Position numbers and translations under genes: made by a program. Source: Ruegeria haliotis (lineage in GTDB: Bacteria > Pseudomonadota > Alphaproteobacteria > Rhodobacterales > Rhodobacteraceae). Taken from it: DNA of 64,000 bases. Under the pieces are notes generated by a model. That model was not told the DNA's origin. It worked only from the letters and a program-made list of their open reading frames with translations, and searched no databases. Positions 35,263 to 43,427 of this stretch are shown one piece after another (the stretch's first letter is position 1; each line of letters starts with the position of its first letter). The stretch covers positions 62,001 through 126,000 of the forward strand of contig NZ_JABXWT010000001.1 in NCBI RefSeq assembly GCF_013377785.1, in the 5' to 3' direction.

Positions 35263-36735
35263 TCAGCTGTCTCCGTCTGTGGCCGGGGCGGGCGAATACT
35301 GTTCCAACCCGGATTGTGCCATACGTTTTTGGAATTCGCCAACAGTCCCGGGCCAAAGCGTCGTATTGCGCCCCTCGGCGTCCTGATACCACGAGGTGCA
35401 GCCCCCGGCCTGCCAGACACTGTCCGTATGGCGATCCTGCATTTCCTGAGAGAAGGCTGCTTGTCTGGCTGGGTCTGGTGTCACTGCATGCAGGCCCTTG
35501 CTGTCCATCTCACTTAGAACGCGCCCGATATGGTTGACCTGCGCCTCGATCATCAAAACGACCGAGTTGTGGCCCAGTCCGGTATGCGGACCCAGCAGGA
35601 CGAAGAAATTCGGAAAACCGGCAATTGCCGTACCCAGATGAGCCTGCATTCCATCCGCCCAAGCGGCACCCAGGGTCAGACCGTCTGCGCCAGTGATGTC
35701 CAAGCGGTCCATGACATCGGTCACGTGAAATCCGGTACCCCAGATCAGTACTTCGGCCCGTGTTTCGCTGCCATCCGCTGCGATGATCTTGTTCCCTTGG
35801 ATCGACGCCACGCCTTGCGGAATGACGCTGACATTGTCGCGGGCCAGCGCAGGATACCAGTCATTGGAACTGAGGATTCGTTTACAGCCAATCCGATAGC
35901 TCGGGATCAGATGTTCTCGTTCAACCGGATCTGTGATCGCGTTGTCCAGTGATTTGCGCCACATCTTCATGGCAAAATTCACCATTCGCTCTTCGCCACG
36001 GAAAACGCGGTGACGGAACTCGAAAACGGTGAAGATCGCCTTACGTCGCAATCGGGCCAGCGACGGAATGCGTGCATACAGACGCCGGACCCAAGGGGCT
36101 ATGGGGCCGTCAGGGCGAGGCAAAACATAGGGTGCGCTGCGCTGAAAGATGGTGATGTGTCGGGCGGTCTTTGCGATTTCAGGCACGAACTGCACGGCCG
36201 AGGCACCGGTGCCAATCACAGCGATCCGTTTGTCAACCAAATCCACGTCGTGATCCCACTGAGCCGAATGGAAACAGGGGCCCGGGAAGCTGTCCGCGCC
36301 GGGGATGTCCGGAACGCTGGGGACGTGCAGCGCGCCAATGGCGGACACCAGAACGCGGGCAGACCAGCGTTGCCCGCCCTGCGTCTCCACCTGCCAACGG
36401 ACACCGTCCCAGCTGGCGGATTTCAATTGTTGATGAAAGTGGCACAGGTCGTACAACCCTTCGTCGCGGGCAACTTTCTGCAAATAGGTCTGTATCTCGG
36501 CTCCGCCAGCATAGGCCCGGCTCCAGTCCGGATTCGGATGGGTCGCCATCGAGTAGAGATGCGATGGGATATCACAGGCCACGCCGGGATAGGTGTTCTC
36601 TCGCCAGGTTCCACCGATGTCATCGGCTTTCTCCAGAATAGCAATGTTATGGATCCCGTGCTTGCGCGCCTCGATTGCCATGGTCAGCCCCGAAAACCCG
36701 GCACCGACAATCAACATGTCCGTGATGTGATCCAA
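35263..36735 (-). CDS. Type I Baeyer-Villiger monooxygenase (flavin-binding)
   Basis: A 490-residue FAD/NADPH monooxygenase. FAD fold MLIVGAGFSGLTMAIEA, second Rossmann motif RIAVIGTGASAVQFVPEIA, and between them FPGPCFHSAQW, an exact match to the Baeyer-Villiger fingerprint FxGxxxHxxxW. It should insert oxygen next to a ketone carbonyl. The esterase gene follows directly. A 13-bp palindromic site shared with the TetR gene at 944 lies 28 bp before its ATG, so TetR repression is plausible. Substrate unknown. Confidence 0.92.
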   Translation of the reverse strand: MDHITDMLIVGAGFSGLTMAIEARKHGIHNIAILEKADDIGGTWRENTYPGVACDIPSHLYSMATHPNPDWSRAYAGGAEIQTYLQKVARDEGLYDLCHFHQQLKSASWDGVRWQVETQGGQRWSARVLVSAIGALHVPSVPDIPGADSFPGPCFHSAQWDHDVDLVDKRIAVIGTGASAVQFVPEIAKTARHITIFQRSAPYVLPRPDGPIAPWVRRLYARIPSLARLRRKAIFTVFEFRHRVFRGEERMVNFAMKMWRKSLDNAITDPVEREHLIPSYRIGCKRILSSNDWYPALARDNVSVIPQGVASIQGNKIIAADGSETRAEVLIWGTGFHVTDVMDRLDITGADGLTLGAAWADGMQAHLGTAIAGFPNFFVLLGPHTGLGHNSVVLMIEAQVNHIGRVLSEMDSKGLHAVTPDPARQAAFSQEMQDRHTDSVWQAGGCTSWYQDAEGRNTTLWPGTVGEFQKRMAQSGLEQYSPAPATDGDS

Positions 36736-36762
36736 ACGTTCGCTCCTCCCAAAACGACCATA

Positions 36763-36775
36763 TCGGTGTACCGAA
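36763..36775. promoter_or_regulatory. Operator candidate upstream of the Baeyer-Villiger gene
   Basis: TCGGTGTACCGAA (36763-36775) is the reverse complement of TTCGGTACACCGA at 920-932, in front of the TetR gene. The inner 12 bp are a perfect palindrome around GT/AC. Position between promoter and start codon suits a repressor. Confidence 0.5.
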
Positions 36776-36868
36776 GGACTATAAGCGGTTGGGGAAGTGT
36801 GAATAGGATTCCCTTGGGTAAGGAAGCTGGGGTCGCGAGTTCACGGCTTTGCTGATTTAGGGCAAGCC

Positions 36869-37108
36869 TTAGAAATCCAGACTATGGGCCCGTCCGTATC
36901 CGACCAGTCGGGCATTCAAGGCGTCGGCTTCGGGCGCGCCAGCCTCAAGCGCAAAGACGAAAGCATGAGTCAGATAGAAACAGGCGGCATCTGTGTCACC
37001 GGCACGTTCCCGTTCATCGGCGGCCAGAGTGTAATAGTAAACGAGGTTTGCGTGATCGTTTCTGGAATGCGCGTCCAATAGCAGGCTGTCCAATGCAACA
37101 GTGTCCAT
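36869..37108 (-). CDS. Small conserved-looking hypothetical protein
   Basis: A 79-residue protein (MDTVALDSLLLDAHSRNDHA at the start, YYYTLAADERERAGDTDAAC, then FYLTHAFVFALEAG) that looks wholly helical, like a single TPR-type hairpin. It has no recognised domain name. It lies 56 bp downstream of the Rieske oxygenase gene on the same strand, so it may be its last operon partner. Coding is supported by regular codon use and position; function unknown. Confidence 0.65.
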   Translation of the reverse strand: MDTVALDSLLLDAHSRNDHANLVYYYTLAADERERAGDTDAACFYLTHAFVFALEAGAPEADALNARLVGYGRAHSLDF

Positions 37109-37164
37109 GGTTCCTTGGGCTCCTCAGCGGTCAGGAAAACGCGCATTCCAGTCTCAGGTCTGAC

Positions 37165-38319
37165 CTATTCGGTCCGTCCGTTTTCAATCTGCGTCGCCAC
37201 CCAATGGTGGAAGTTGTGGGTCGGCCCGTCCATAGCAGGTGAAAAGCGCCCGCCGTCAAACAGCATGCCGTGACGGCCCTTCTGCATGCCTTCGACGACA
37301 AACACATCCTCTTCGAACACGGTCTTCCACTGTTGCGCGTTTGAGGCGCGCAACCCGTCATGTTCAAGGGTGTCACCTTCGCTGGTGGCATAGTACAGCT
37401 CGATATGTTCGACGGTGTTTTCTTGATCCACCGGCTCCAGAACGATTGCAAAACTGTGATCACGCTGCACGCCCAGCAGCACATTGGGATACAGGGCGAT
37501 ATATTCCGCACCTTCATCCCACTGTTCACTGAGGTCGGGGAAGTCTGGCAGCGTCGCGCCATCCTGATCTGTCAGTTGGCGATAGACCAAAGTGCCCTGG
37601 CCGGAATAATGCCCGCGCGCTTCGATGTTGTAGTGATCTTCCAGCCGGGAATAGCTGTTGAGGCCGGGGTGAACCCACGGCAGATGGTAGCTCTCGCAGT
37701 AATTCTCGACGGCCAGTTTCCAGTTGGTTTTAACCTCAAGCTTGAAGGACGACTCGTCGCCGCCGTGGAAGACCGGTTGTTCGAACTCTTTCCAGCGTTC
37801 CAACAGGGCACCGTGTGCGTCCTTGAATTCGGGGGCATTGCCATCGACGTTTACAAAGATCACGTCGCGCCAGACATGCGAGCGGATGCGCACCAGCCCC
37901 AGATCCTTGGTGTTCACATCCTCATGCTTGTTCTGCCCCGGACCGCCGACATGGGGCGTCGCGCGCAATTCCCCTTTCAGGCTGTAACACCAACTGTGAT
38001 AGGGGCAGCGGATGGCGCCGCCGATCTTTTTGGGCGCATCCACCAGGATCATGCCGCGGTGACGGCAGGTGTTCTGAAATACACCGATCTCACCATCACG
38101 ATCCCGGACAATCAGCAACGGCATGCCCAGAAAATCCACGGGCTTTGCATCTCCGGCCTCGGGGACGTCCTTGCCAAACCCGATCCCGGACCAGTTGGCG
38201 TAAAGAACAGAACGCCGTTCTTCGGCAAAAACCGCTGGATCGACATAATGCTCGTTCGGCAGACCGTTGGCGGTGTTCACATCGGTCAGAACGGACGAGA
38301 GCGGGCTGTGCTTGTTCAT
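37165..38319 (-). CDS. Rieske non-haem iron oxygenase alpha subunit, quaternary-amine-type
   Basis: A 384-residue oxygenase component. Rieske ligands C85-x-H87 (CRHRGM) and C105-x2-H108 (CPYHSW); mononuclear iron ligands H212 and H217 in YHLPWVHPG. The bridging residue, Asp in naphthalene dioxygenase-type enzymes, is Glu here (E209 in CESYH), as in carnitine oxygenase CntA and related glycine betaine and stachydrine demethylases. No reductase gene is adjacent. It lies between a small hypothetical gene and a LysR next to a BCCT carrier, in keeping with an N-methylated substrate. Exact substrate not determinable. Confidence 0.9.
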   Translation of the reverse strand: MNKHSPLSSVLTDVNTANGLPNEHYVDPAVFAEERRSVLYANWSGIGFGKDVPEAGDAKPVDFLGMPLLIVRDRDGEIGVFQNTCRHRGMILVDAPKKIGGAIRCPYHSWCYSLKGELRATPHVGGPGQNKHEDVNTKDLGLVRIRSHVWRDVIFVNVDGNAPEFKDAHGALLERWKEFEQPVFHGGDESSFKLEVKTNWKLAVENYCESYHLPWVHPGLNSYSRLEDHYNIEARGHYSGQGTLVYRQLTDQDGATLPDFPDLSEQWDEGAEYIALYPNVLLGVQRDHSFAIVLEPVDQENTVEHIELYYATSEGDTLEHDGLRASNAQQWKTVFEEDVFVVEGMQKGRHGMLFDGGRFSPAMDGPTHNFHHWVATQIENGRTE

Positions 38320-38418
38320 CGAACTCTCCTGAGGCTGGGATTAACCTGACCCCTTTGTATTGACCGACACATGTGCTCGGCCTCAATATCAGAAAAGCTC
38401 ATCAATGGTTTACCTGAC

Positions 38419-39324
38419 CTAAACCGAACTACCGCGCACCTCCTGAATGATCCAATCCTTAAGCGCGCGGGCGCTGTCCGACAGGTCCTCGTCCGGTCGA
38501 CCAACGAGATAAAACTGATTGGGGGCTGTCAGGTGATGCGGTCCGATCGCCACCAGTTTTCCGGATTGCAGCATGGGGTGAATCAACCGTTGCCACCCAA
38601 GCGCCAGTCCAGCCCCCTCGCGCGCCCGCTGCAGGGCAACGGAATAGCTGTTGACGCGGGATTCGACCGGGATAGAGCCGGTATACCCAAGTTGCTGGAA
38701 CCACTCGGGCCAGGTGGTCCAGATGCGGTCTTCGGAGGACAGATGGATCAGGCGCTGATGTGCAAGCTCTTCCAGCCCGGCGCCGGACAGTTTTTCCGCC
38801 ATTTCAGGGCTGCCAACCGGGATAAGATGATCCCTGTACAAGGGTGTATGAGACAGGTTCGGATCACTGTCGCGCCCGTATCGGATAAAGAAGTCCACAT
38901 CAGGACGATCCTTGAACGGGCGATCTTGCGAGATCTGGTCCACGTTCACATCCGGCATGTCCCGCCAGAACCGAATGACCGCCGGAGACAGCCACAGCGC
39001 AGCCACCGCCGTTGTCGAGCCGACGGTCACTTTGCCGCCATAGGACCGGTCCCGAATTGTGGAAAGCACGTTTGAGATGCGTCCGAAAGACGTCGAAAGC
39101 GCCTCGTACAGGGCTTTACCGTCATCTGTCAGATCAACGCTTCGATGCTTGCGCTGGAACAGCGCGGTTTCCAGATACCCCTCAAGCGCTTTGATCTGAT
39201 GGCTGACGGCCCCCGGAGTGACCGACAGCTCGTCGGCAGCGTTCTTGAAGCTTAGATGACGTGCTGCCGCTTCAAAAGCCGACAGTGTGGTCAGGGGGGG
39301 CAGATTGTAATGACGTCTGGACAT
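38419..39324 (-). CDS. LysR family regulator, GcvA-like
   Basis: A 301-residue LysR regulator beginning MSRRHYNLPPLTTLSAFEAA, the GcvA-type opening. HTH about residues 12-68 (KNAADELSVTPGAVSHQIKAL). It lies between the Rieske gene (same strand, 99 bp downstream) and the divergent BCCT carrier (464 bp upstream). Both are possible targets; the arrangement suggests joint control of uptake and oxidation. The effector may be the transported compound. Confidence 0.9.
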   Translation of the reverse strand: MSRRHYNLPPLTTLSAFEAAARHLSFKNAADELSVTPGAVSHQIKALEGYLETALFQRKHRSVDLTDDGKALYEALSTSFGRISNVLSTIRDRSYGGKVTVGSTTAVAALWLSPAVIRFWRDMPDVNVDQISQDRPFKDRPDVDFFIRYGRDSDPNLSHTPLYRDHLIPVGSPEMAEKLSGAGLEELAHQRLIHLSSEDRIWTTWPEWFQQLGYTGSIPVESRVNSYSVALQRAREGAGLALGWQRLIHPMLQSGKLVAIGPHHLTAPNQFYLVGRPDEDLSDSARALKDWIIQEVRGSSV

Positions 39325-39787
39325 ATGGCTTGGCTGACTGAGTTCGGATTAGTTTGCTTCGTCTGACTATCAATATTTTTGCAGTTGAAGGCCAGCGATT
39401 GATACGTTGAAGGTATATTTGATGCTCAACTTTCTGTTTTAGGTCGCCAAACCGGCTGAAAGGGTCGGTTATGACCTGACGATTGGACAGGTGACTCTAT
39501 ACGCAAACGGACCAAGATAAGTCGTGTCCGATACTCTGACCGGGTGTATTCGTCCGGTTTCGTATTCGGTCCCGCTGCCAACGACCCTTTCATCAGGATG
39601 GCCCAGAACGAGCGAAGGTAAGAGGATGGACAGGCAAGGCGCACGAACAGAATTGAATGCCGCGCTGGGCAGCGTCCCTAGTCAAGACACGCTCAAGAAC
39701 CTTGAAAACACCCGAACAACAAATGGGACACCTCAGAAAAGATAACGGGTCTCCCTACAAAATGAACCGACAACACGGAGGAAAGAA
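39325..39787. other. Long intergenic region upstream of the BCCT gene
   Basis: 463 bp between divergent genes. No convincing gene: the open stretch at 39524-39745 lacks a ribosome site and any recognisable protein. The part near the LysR start is AT-rich (39350-39420) and would hold promoters. The remainder reads as a long leader ending in GGAGG five to six bases before the BCCT ATG. No riboswitch class was recognised. Confidence 0.5.
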
Positions 39788-41614
39788 ATGTCAGTACCCG
39801 AACCATTTACGGATCTGGAGATAGAAACGGCAGATGCCGGTTTCTATGAGAATTACAGCGTCCCAATCGCGCTGATCAGTAAAGGCATCATGGTTGCCCT
39901 CGTGCTGTGGGCGCTTGTCTTCCCGGCCAACGCCAACAGCACGCTGGGCAGCTGGAATGGCAAGATTCTGGAAATCTTCAACAGTTTCTACATCGTCATT
40001 GTCGGGCTGTTTGTCGTCTTCCTGGTTATTGTAGCCGTCATCCCATCGACCGGAAGACGGGTCATGGGAACAGTGGGTGAAAAGCCCGAGTTCTCGAACT
40101 TCTCATGGTTCTCCATGATGTTCGGTGCAGGTCTGGGTGTTGGCCTGATGGTCTTTGCAACCGCTGAACCGCTGGGTCTGTGGGGATCGAACCCCGAGGT
40201 CGTGGCCGGCGCGGTTGCGGGCAATGATCCCGAAGCAATTCAATCGGCGTATCGCTATACCTTCCTGCATTATGGTTTCCATGCCTGGGCGATTTATGTG
40301 GTGACCGGCCTGTCCTTGGCCTACTACGCCTATACCCGTGACATGCCTCTGACCATCCGCGCGGCTCTTACCCCATTGTTCGGTCGCCTGATGAACGGAT
40401 TCCTCGGCCATGTGGTTGACGTTCTGGGTGTGGTTGCCACGATCCTTGGTGTGTCTGTCACCATTGGGTTTGGTGTCAGCCAGTTCATCGACGGTCTTTA
40501 TGCAATCACCGGCATGGAATGGATCATGGATTTTGGTGGTGATGTCCCCACGCCAAGCAAAGTTGGCCTAATCGCGGGCCTCGTCGTTATCATGGGTTTG
40601 TCGATCATTTCGGCGGTCTCAGGTGTTGGTCGTGGTGTTAAATACCTGTCGAACCTGAACCTTGTTCTGTCGATCATCTTGCTGGGCACCTTTATCGTGT
40701 TCGGTTCGTTTGTCTTCGCCATGACCACTTATGGTACGGCTATGGTCGACTATATCATCCACTTCCTGTCGCTCAGCTTCGGTGCCTATAGCCCGATGTC
40801 AGCGGATGCGTTTGCAGCAGGTCTGCCTGAGGCGGCCCAGCCGTTGGCCGGTGACCTGATGGGCGGCGCGACCAATGCCTGGGGCAGCTTTGATGGCTTC
40901 AAAAGCGGACTGGAAGGCGCAGCCGCTGAGCTGGACGACGATACGCTGGCTGCAGTCTATGCTGCGGGTGAGCAAGGCCGTCAGTTTGGCTGGCAGTCGG
41001 GCTGGACCACCTTCTACTGGGCCTGGTGGATTGCGTTCTCGCCGTTTGTGGGTCTGTTCCTAGCGCGCATCTCCAAGGGTCGTTCCGTGCGTGAGTTCAT
41101 TCTGGGCTGTGTGCTGGCACCGGCACTGGTTTGCTTTGCATGGATGACTGTTCTGGGCGGTACTGCAATTGATCTGGAACTGGCCGGTGCAGCCGAAGGC
41201 GCGATCATTGGTGCATCGAACACCAACAAACTGTTCGTGACGCTGTCCTACATGATCGATGGTGGTCTGCTGTCCATGCTGAACGTCATGTGCGTGATCC
41301 TGATCATGACCTTCCTGGTGACCTCTGCGGACTCGGGCATTCTGGTTATGAACACCATCATGTCCGGCGGCAGCCAGGAAACCGGCGTCAAGCACCGTAT
41401 CATCTGGGGTGTCATTCTGACCGCCGTGATCGGCGCTTTGATCCTGGCCGCGGGTGAAAACAACCCGATGGATGCGCTGCGCAATGCGATGATCATCGGT
41501 GCTCTGCCCTTCACCGTCATTATGGGCCTGATGATGGTTTCGCTTACCAAAGCGCTCTATCGTGACGGTCAGCGTGATAAACACGCCGATGCCGGTGCAC
41601 AGGCCGCAGAATAG
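39788..41614 (+). CDS. BCCT family transporter (betaine/choline/carnitine type)
   Basis: A 608-residue membrane carrier with about twelve helices. The Trp-rich BCCT signature is seen in GWTTFYWAWWIAFSPFVGLFLARISKG (in parts, about residues 405-430), along with the GAGLGVGLMVFATAEPLGLW segment near residue 115 and FLHYGFHAWAIYVVTGLSLAYY. Such proteins import glycine betaine, carnitine, choline, DMSP or other quaternary compounds driven by Na+ or H+ or by exchange. The next gene is a MttB-like methyltransferase, so the cargo is probably a methylated amine or betaine. A strong terminator follows. Confidence 0.95.
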   Translation: MSVPEPFTDLEIETADAGFYENYSVPIALISKGIMVALVLWALVFPANANSTLGSWNGKILEIFNSFYIVIVGLFVVFLVIVAVIPSTGRRVMGTVGEKPEFSNFSWFSMMFGAGLGVGLMVFATAEPLGLWGSNPEVVAGAVAGNDPEAIQSAYRYTFLHYGFHAWAIYVVTGLSLAYYAYTRDMPLTIRAALTPLFGRLMNGFLGHVVDVLGVVATILGVSVTIGFGVSQFIDGLYAITGMEWIMDFGGDVPTPSKVGLIAGLVVIMGLSIISAVSGVGRGVKYLSNLNLVLSIILLGTFIVFGSFVFAMTTYGTAMVDYIIHFLSLSFGAYSPMSADAFAAGLPEAAQPLAGDLMGGATNAWGSFDGFKSGLEGAAAELDDDTLAAVYAAGEQGRQFGWQSGWTTFYWAWWIAFSPFVGLFLARISKGRSVREFILGCVLAPALVCFAWMTVLGGTAIDLELAGAAEGAIIGASNTNKLFVTLSYMIDGGLLSMLNVMCVILIMTFLVTSADSGILVMNTIMSGGSQETGVKHRIIWGVILTAVIGALILAAGENNPMDALRNAMIIGALPFTVIMGLMMVSLTKALYRDGQRDKHADAGAQAAE

Positions 41615-41638
41615 GGCCTGACCAATCATTGAAAATTC

Positions 41639-41671
41639 AACGCCGCCCGCTTTGGGCGGCGTTGTTCGTTC
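41639..41671 (+). terminator. Intrinsic terminator after the BCCT gene
   Basis: AACGCCGCCC (41639-41648) and GGGCGGCGTT (41654-41663) form a perfect 10-bp stem with loop GCTTT, followed by GTTCGTT. It lies before the MttB gene, which would then depend on read-through or its own promoter in 41664-41786. Confidence 0.75.
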
Positions 41672-41786
41672 TGGGGATGCTGAACAACAGTTTTCCCGTG
41701 TCGCTTCCTGCAAACACATATCGCAATCAGAGAGGCGGCTGTGCCGCGAATCCTTCATTCATGTAAGTGAGATGGAGGATTGCCCT

Positions 41787-43334
41787 GTGAATATCCGTAC
41801 ACCGACCCGATCCGGCGGACGCTCTGCCCGCCGCGCCCAACGCACCGCACCAAATTTTGAGATGTTGCCCGGCCTGACCCGGGGGATCCCATTGTGTGAG
41901 GTCATGGACGAAAGCCAAGTAGAACGTATCGATACGGCCTCGATGGATATCCTGGAGAATGTGGGCGTCCAGTTCCGCGACCCGATCGCCTTGGAGGACT
42001 GGAGGCGGGCAGGGGCCAAAGTCGAGGGCGAACTGGTCTATCTGGATCGCGGCCTAGTCCGCGAATTGATCGCAACCATCCCCAGCGACTTCACCTATCA
42101 CGCCCGCGACCCGGGCAAGAACGTGCGGCTGGGTGGCAAACACTCGATATTTGTCCCAATGACCGGCGCGCCGTTTCTGCGGGATCTGGACGATGTGCGC
42201 CGCAACCCGACGCTCGACGATCTGGCCATGTTCCACAAACTGTCGCACATGCTGCCCGCGCTGCACTCCAGCGCGCATCACATCGTCGAGCCCTACGATC
42301 ACCCAATCAGCCAGCGCCACCTGCGCATCACCTATTCGTCGATGAAACACTCGGACAAAACCTTCATGGGCATGACCACCTCGCCCAAGAATGCCGAGGA
42401 CGTGCTGGACATGTGCGCCATCCTGTTTGGCGAGGATTTCTTGGAAAACCACCCCGTCACGACCGGCAACTGCAACGGCAACTCACCGTTGGTCTGGGAC
42501 GAGACAATGCTGGGCGCGTTGCGCGCCTTCTGCCGCCGCAATCAGCCTGTGTTGTGCTCACCCTTCGTTCTGGGTGGCGCAAATACGCCCGCGTCAGTTC
42601 CGGCAACCGTCGCACAATTGAATGCCGAAGCGCTGAGCGCACTAGCCTATACGCAGGTGATCCGCAAGGGGGCCCCGGCGATCTACGGCCACTACCTGTC
42701 CACCGTGTCGATGAAATCCGGCGCGCCGATGGCAGGGACGCCGGAAATCAGCCTGATGAATTTCATGATCGGTCAGATGGCGCGACATTACGGCGTGCCA
42801 TGGCGGACGTCGAACACGCTGGGTGGGGCCAAGACGTTTGACGCGCAGGCCGGCTACGAATCCGCCACCACGTTGCAGGCAGTCCTGCATTCCGGGGCTA
42901 ATTACATCTGGCACAGCGCCGGTTGGAACGAGGCCGGAATGCACTGTTCCACCGCCAAGTTCATCGTGGATGCGGAGCAGTGCGCTATGGCCTATCGCAT
43001 GGCCGAAGGGCCGAAATGGCACGATTTCGACCAGGCGCTCTCAGCGGTGCCCGATGTTGGCCCCGGCGGGCATTATCTGGGCCATCCCCACACGCAGGAC
43101 AACTTCCAGACCGCGTTTTTCATGCCTGAGATGTTCGACAACAACTCGATTGAACAATGGGCGGCCGAGGGTGAAGTCGAGATCACGGAACGCGCACTGA
43201 AACATGCCCGCAAATTGCTGGCCGAGTATCAGGAGCCCACGCTGGACATCGCCAAGAACGAAGAACTTCTGGATTACATCGCGCGCCGTGAGCGGGAAAT
43301 CCCCGCAGCAGATGAGCTGAACCAGAGCTTCTGA
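41787..43334 (+). CDS. Trimethylamine methyltransferase family protein (MttB/MtgB-like, no pyrrolysine)
   Basis: A 515-residue MttB-superfamily protein, a TIM-barrel that moves a methyl group from a quaternary amine to a corrinoid protein. Recognisable parts are GVQFRDPIALEDWRRAGAKV, FMGMTTSPKNAEDVLDMCAI, TTGNCNGNSPLVWDE and HSGANYIWHSAGWNE. There is no in-frame amber codon, so it is the non-pyrrolysine type, of which MtgB (glycine betaine) is the characterised example. The start is GTG at 41787 with GGAGG eight bases upstream; longer frames would begin inside the terminator. No corrinoid-protein gene (MttC/MtgC) is in the window. A strong terminator follows. Confidence 0.9.
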   Translation: MNIRTPTRSGGRSARRAQRTAPNFEMLPGLTRGIPLCEVMDESQVERIDTASMDILENVGVQFRDPIALEDWRRAGAKVEGELVYLDRGLVRELIATIPSDFTYHARDPGKNVRLGGKHSIFVPMTGAPFLRDLDDVRRNPTLDDLAMFHKLSHMLPALHSSAHHIVEPYDHPISQRHLRITYSSMKHSDKTFMGMTTSPKNAEDVLDMCAILFGEDFLENHPVTTGNCNGNSPLVWDETMLGALRAFCRRNQPVLCSPFVLGGANTPASVPATVAQLNAEALSALAYTQVIRKGAPAIYGHYLSTVSMKSGAPMAGTPEISLMNFMIGQMARHYGVPWRTSNTLGGAKTFDAQAGYESATTLQAVLHSGANYIWHSAGWNEAGMHCSTAKFIVDAEQCAMAYRMAEGPKWHDFDQALSAVPDVGPGGHYLGHPHTQDNFQTAFFMPEMFDNNSIEQWAAEGEVEITERALKHARKLLAEYQEPTLDIAKNEELLDYIARREREIPAADELNQSF

Positions 43335-43353
43335 ATTGCATTCCCCATACTTA

Positions 43354-43382
43354 GCCCGTCCAAAACTGGACGGGCCCTTTTT
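43354..43382 (+). terminator. Intrinsic terminator after the MttB-like gene
   Basis: GCCCGTCC (43354-43361), loop AAAACT, GGACGGGC (43368-43375), then CCTTTTT. A textbook plus-strand terminator, between the convergent MttB-like and FAD oxidoreductase genes. Confidence 0.9.
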
Positions 43383-43427
43383 GTGCAACTGATCTGACTT
43401 GTCGAACATCGTGGTGTGCCGTGCTCT

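Noticed and set aside
39524..39745. A 73-residue reading frame upstream of the BCCT gene
   Set aside because: No ribosome site, no recognisable protein, and it lies in the leader/promoter region.
41652..41786. An N-terminal extension of the MttB-like protein
   Set aside because: It would start inside the terminator hairpin; GTG at 41787 has GGAGG at the right distance.
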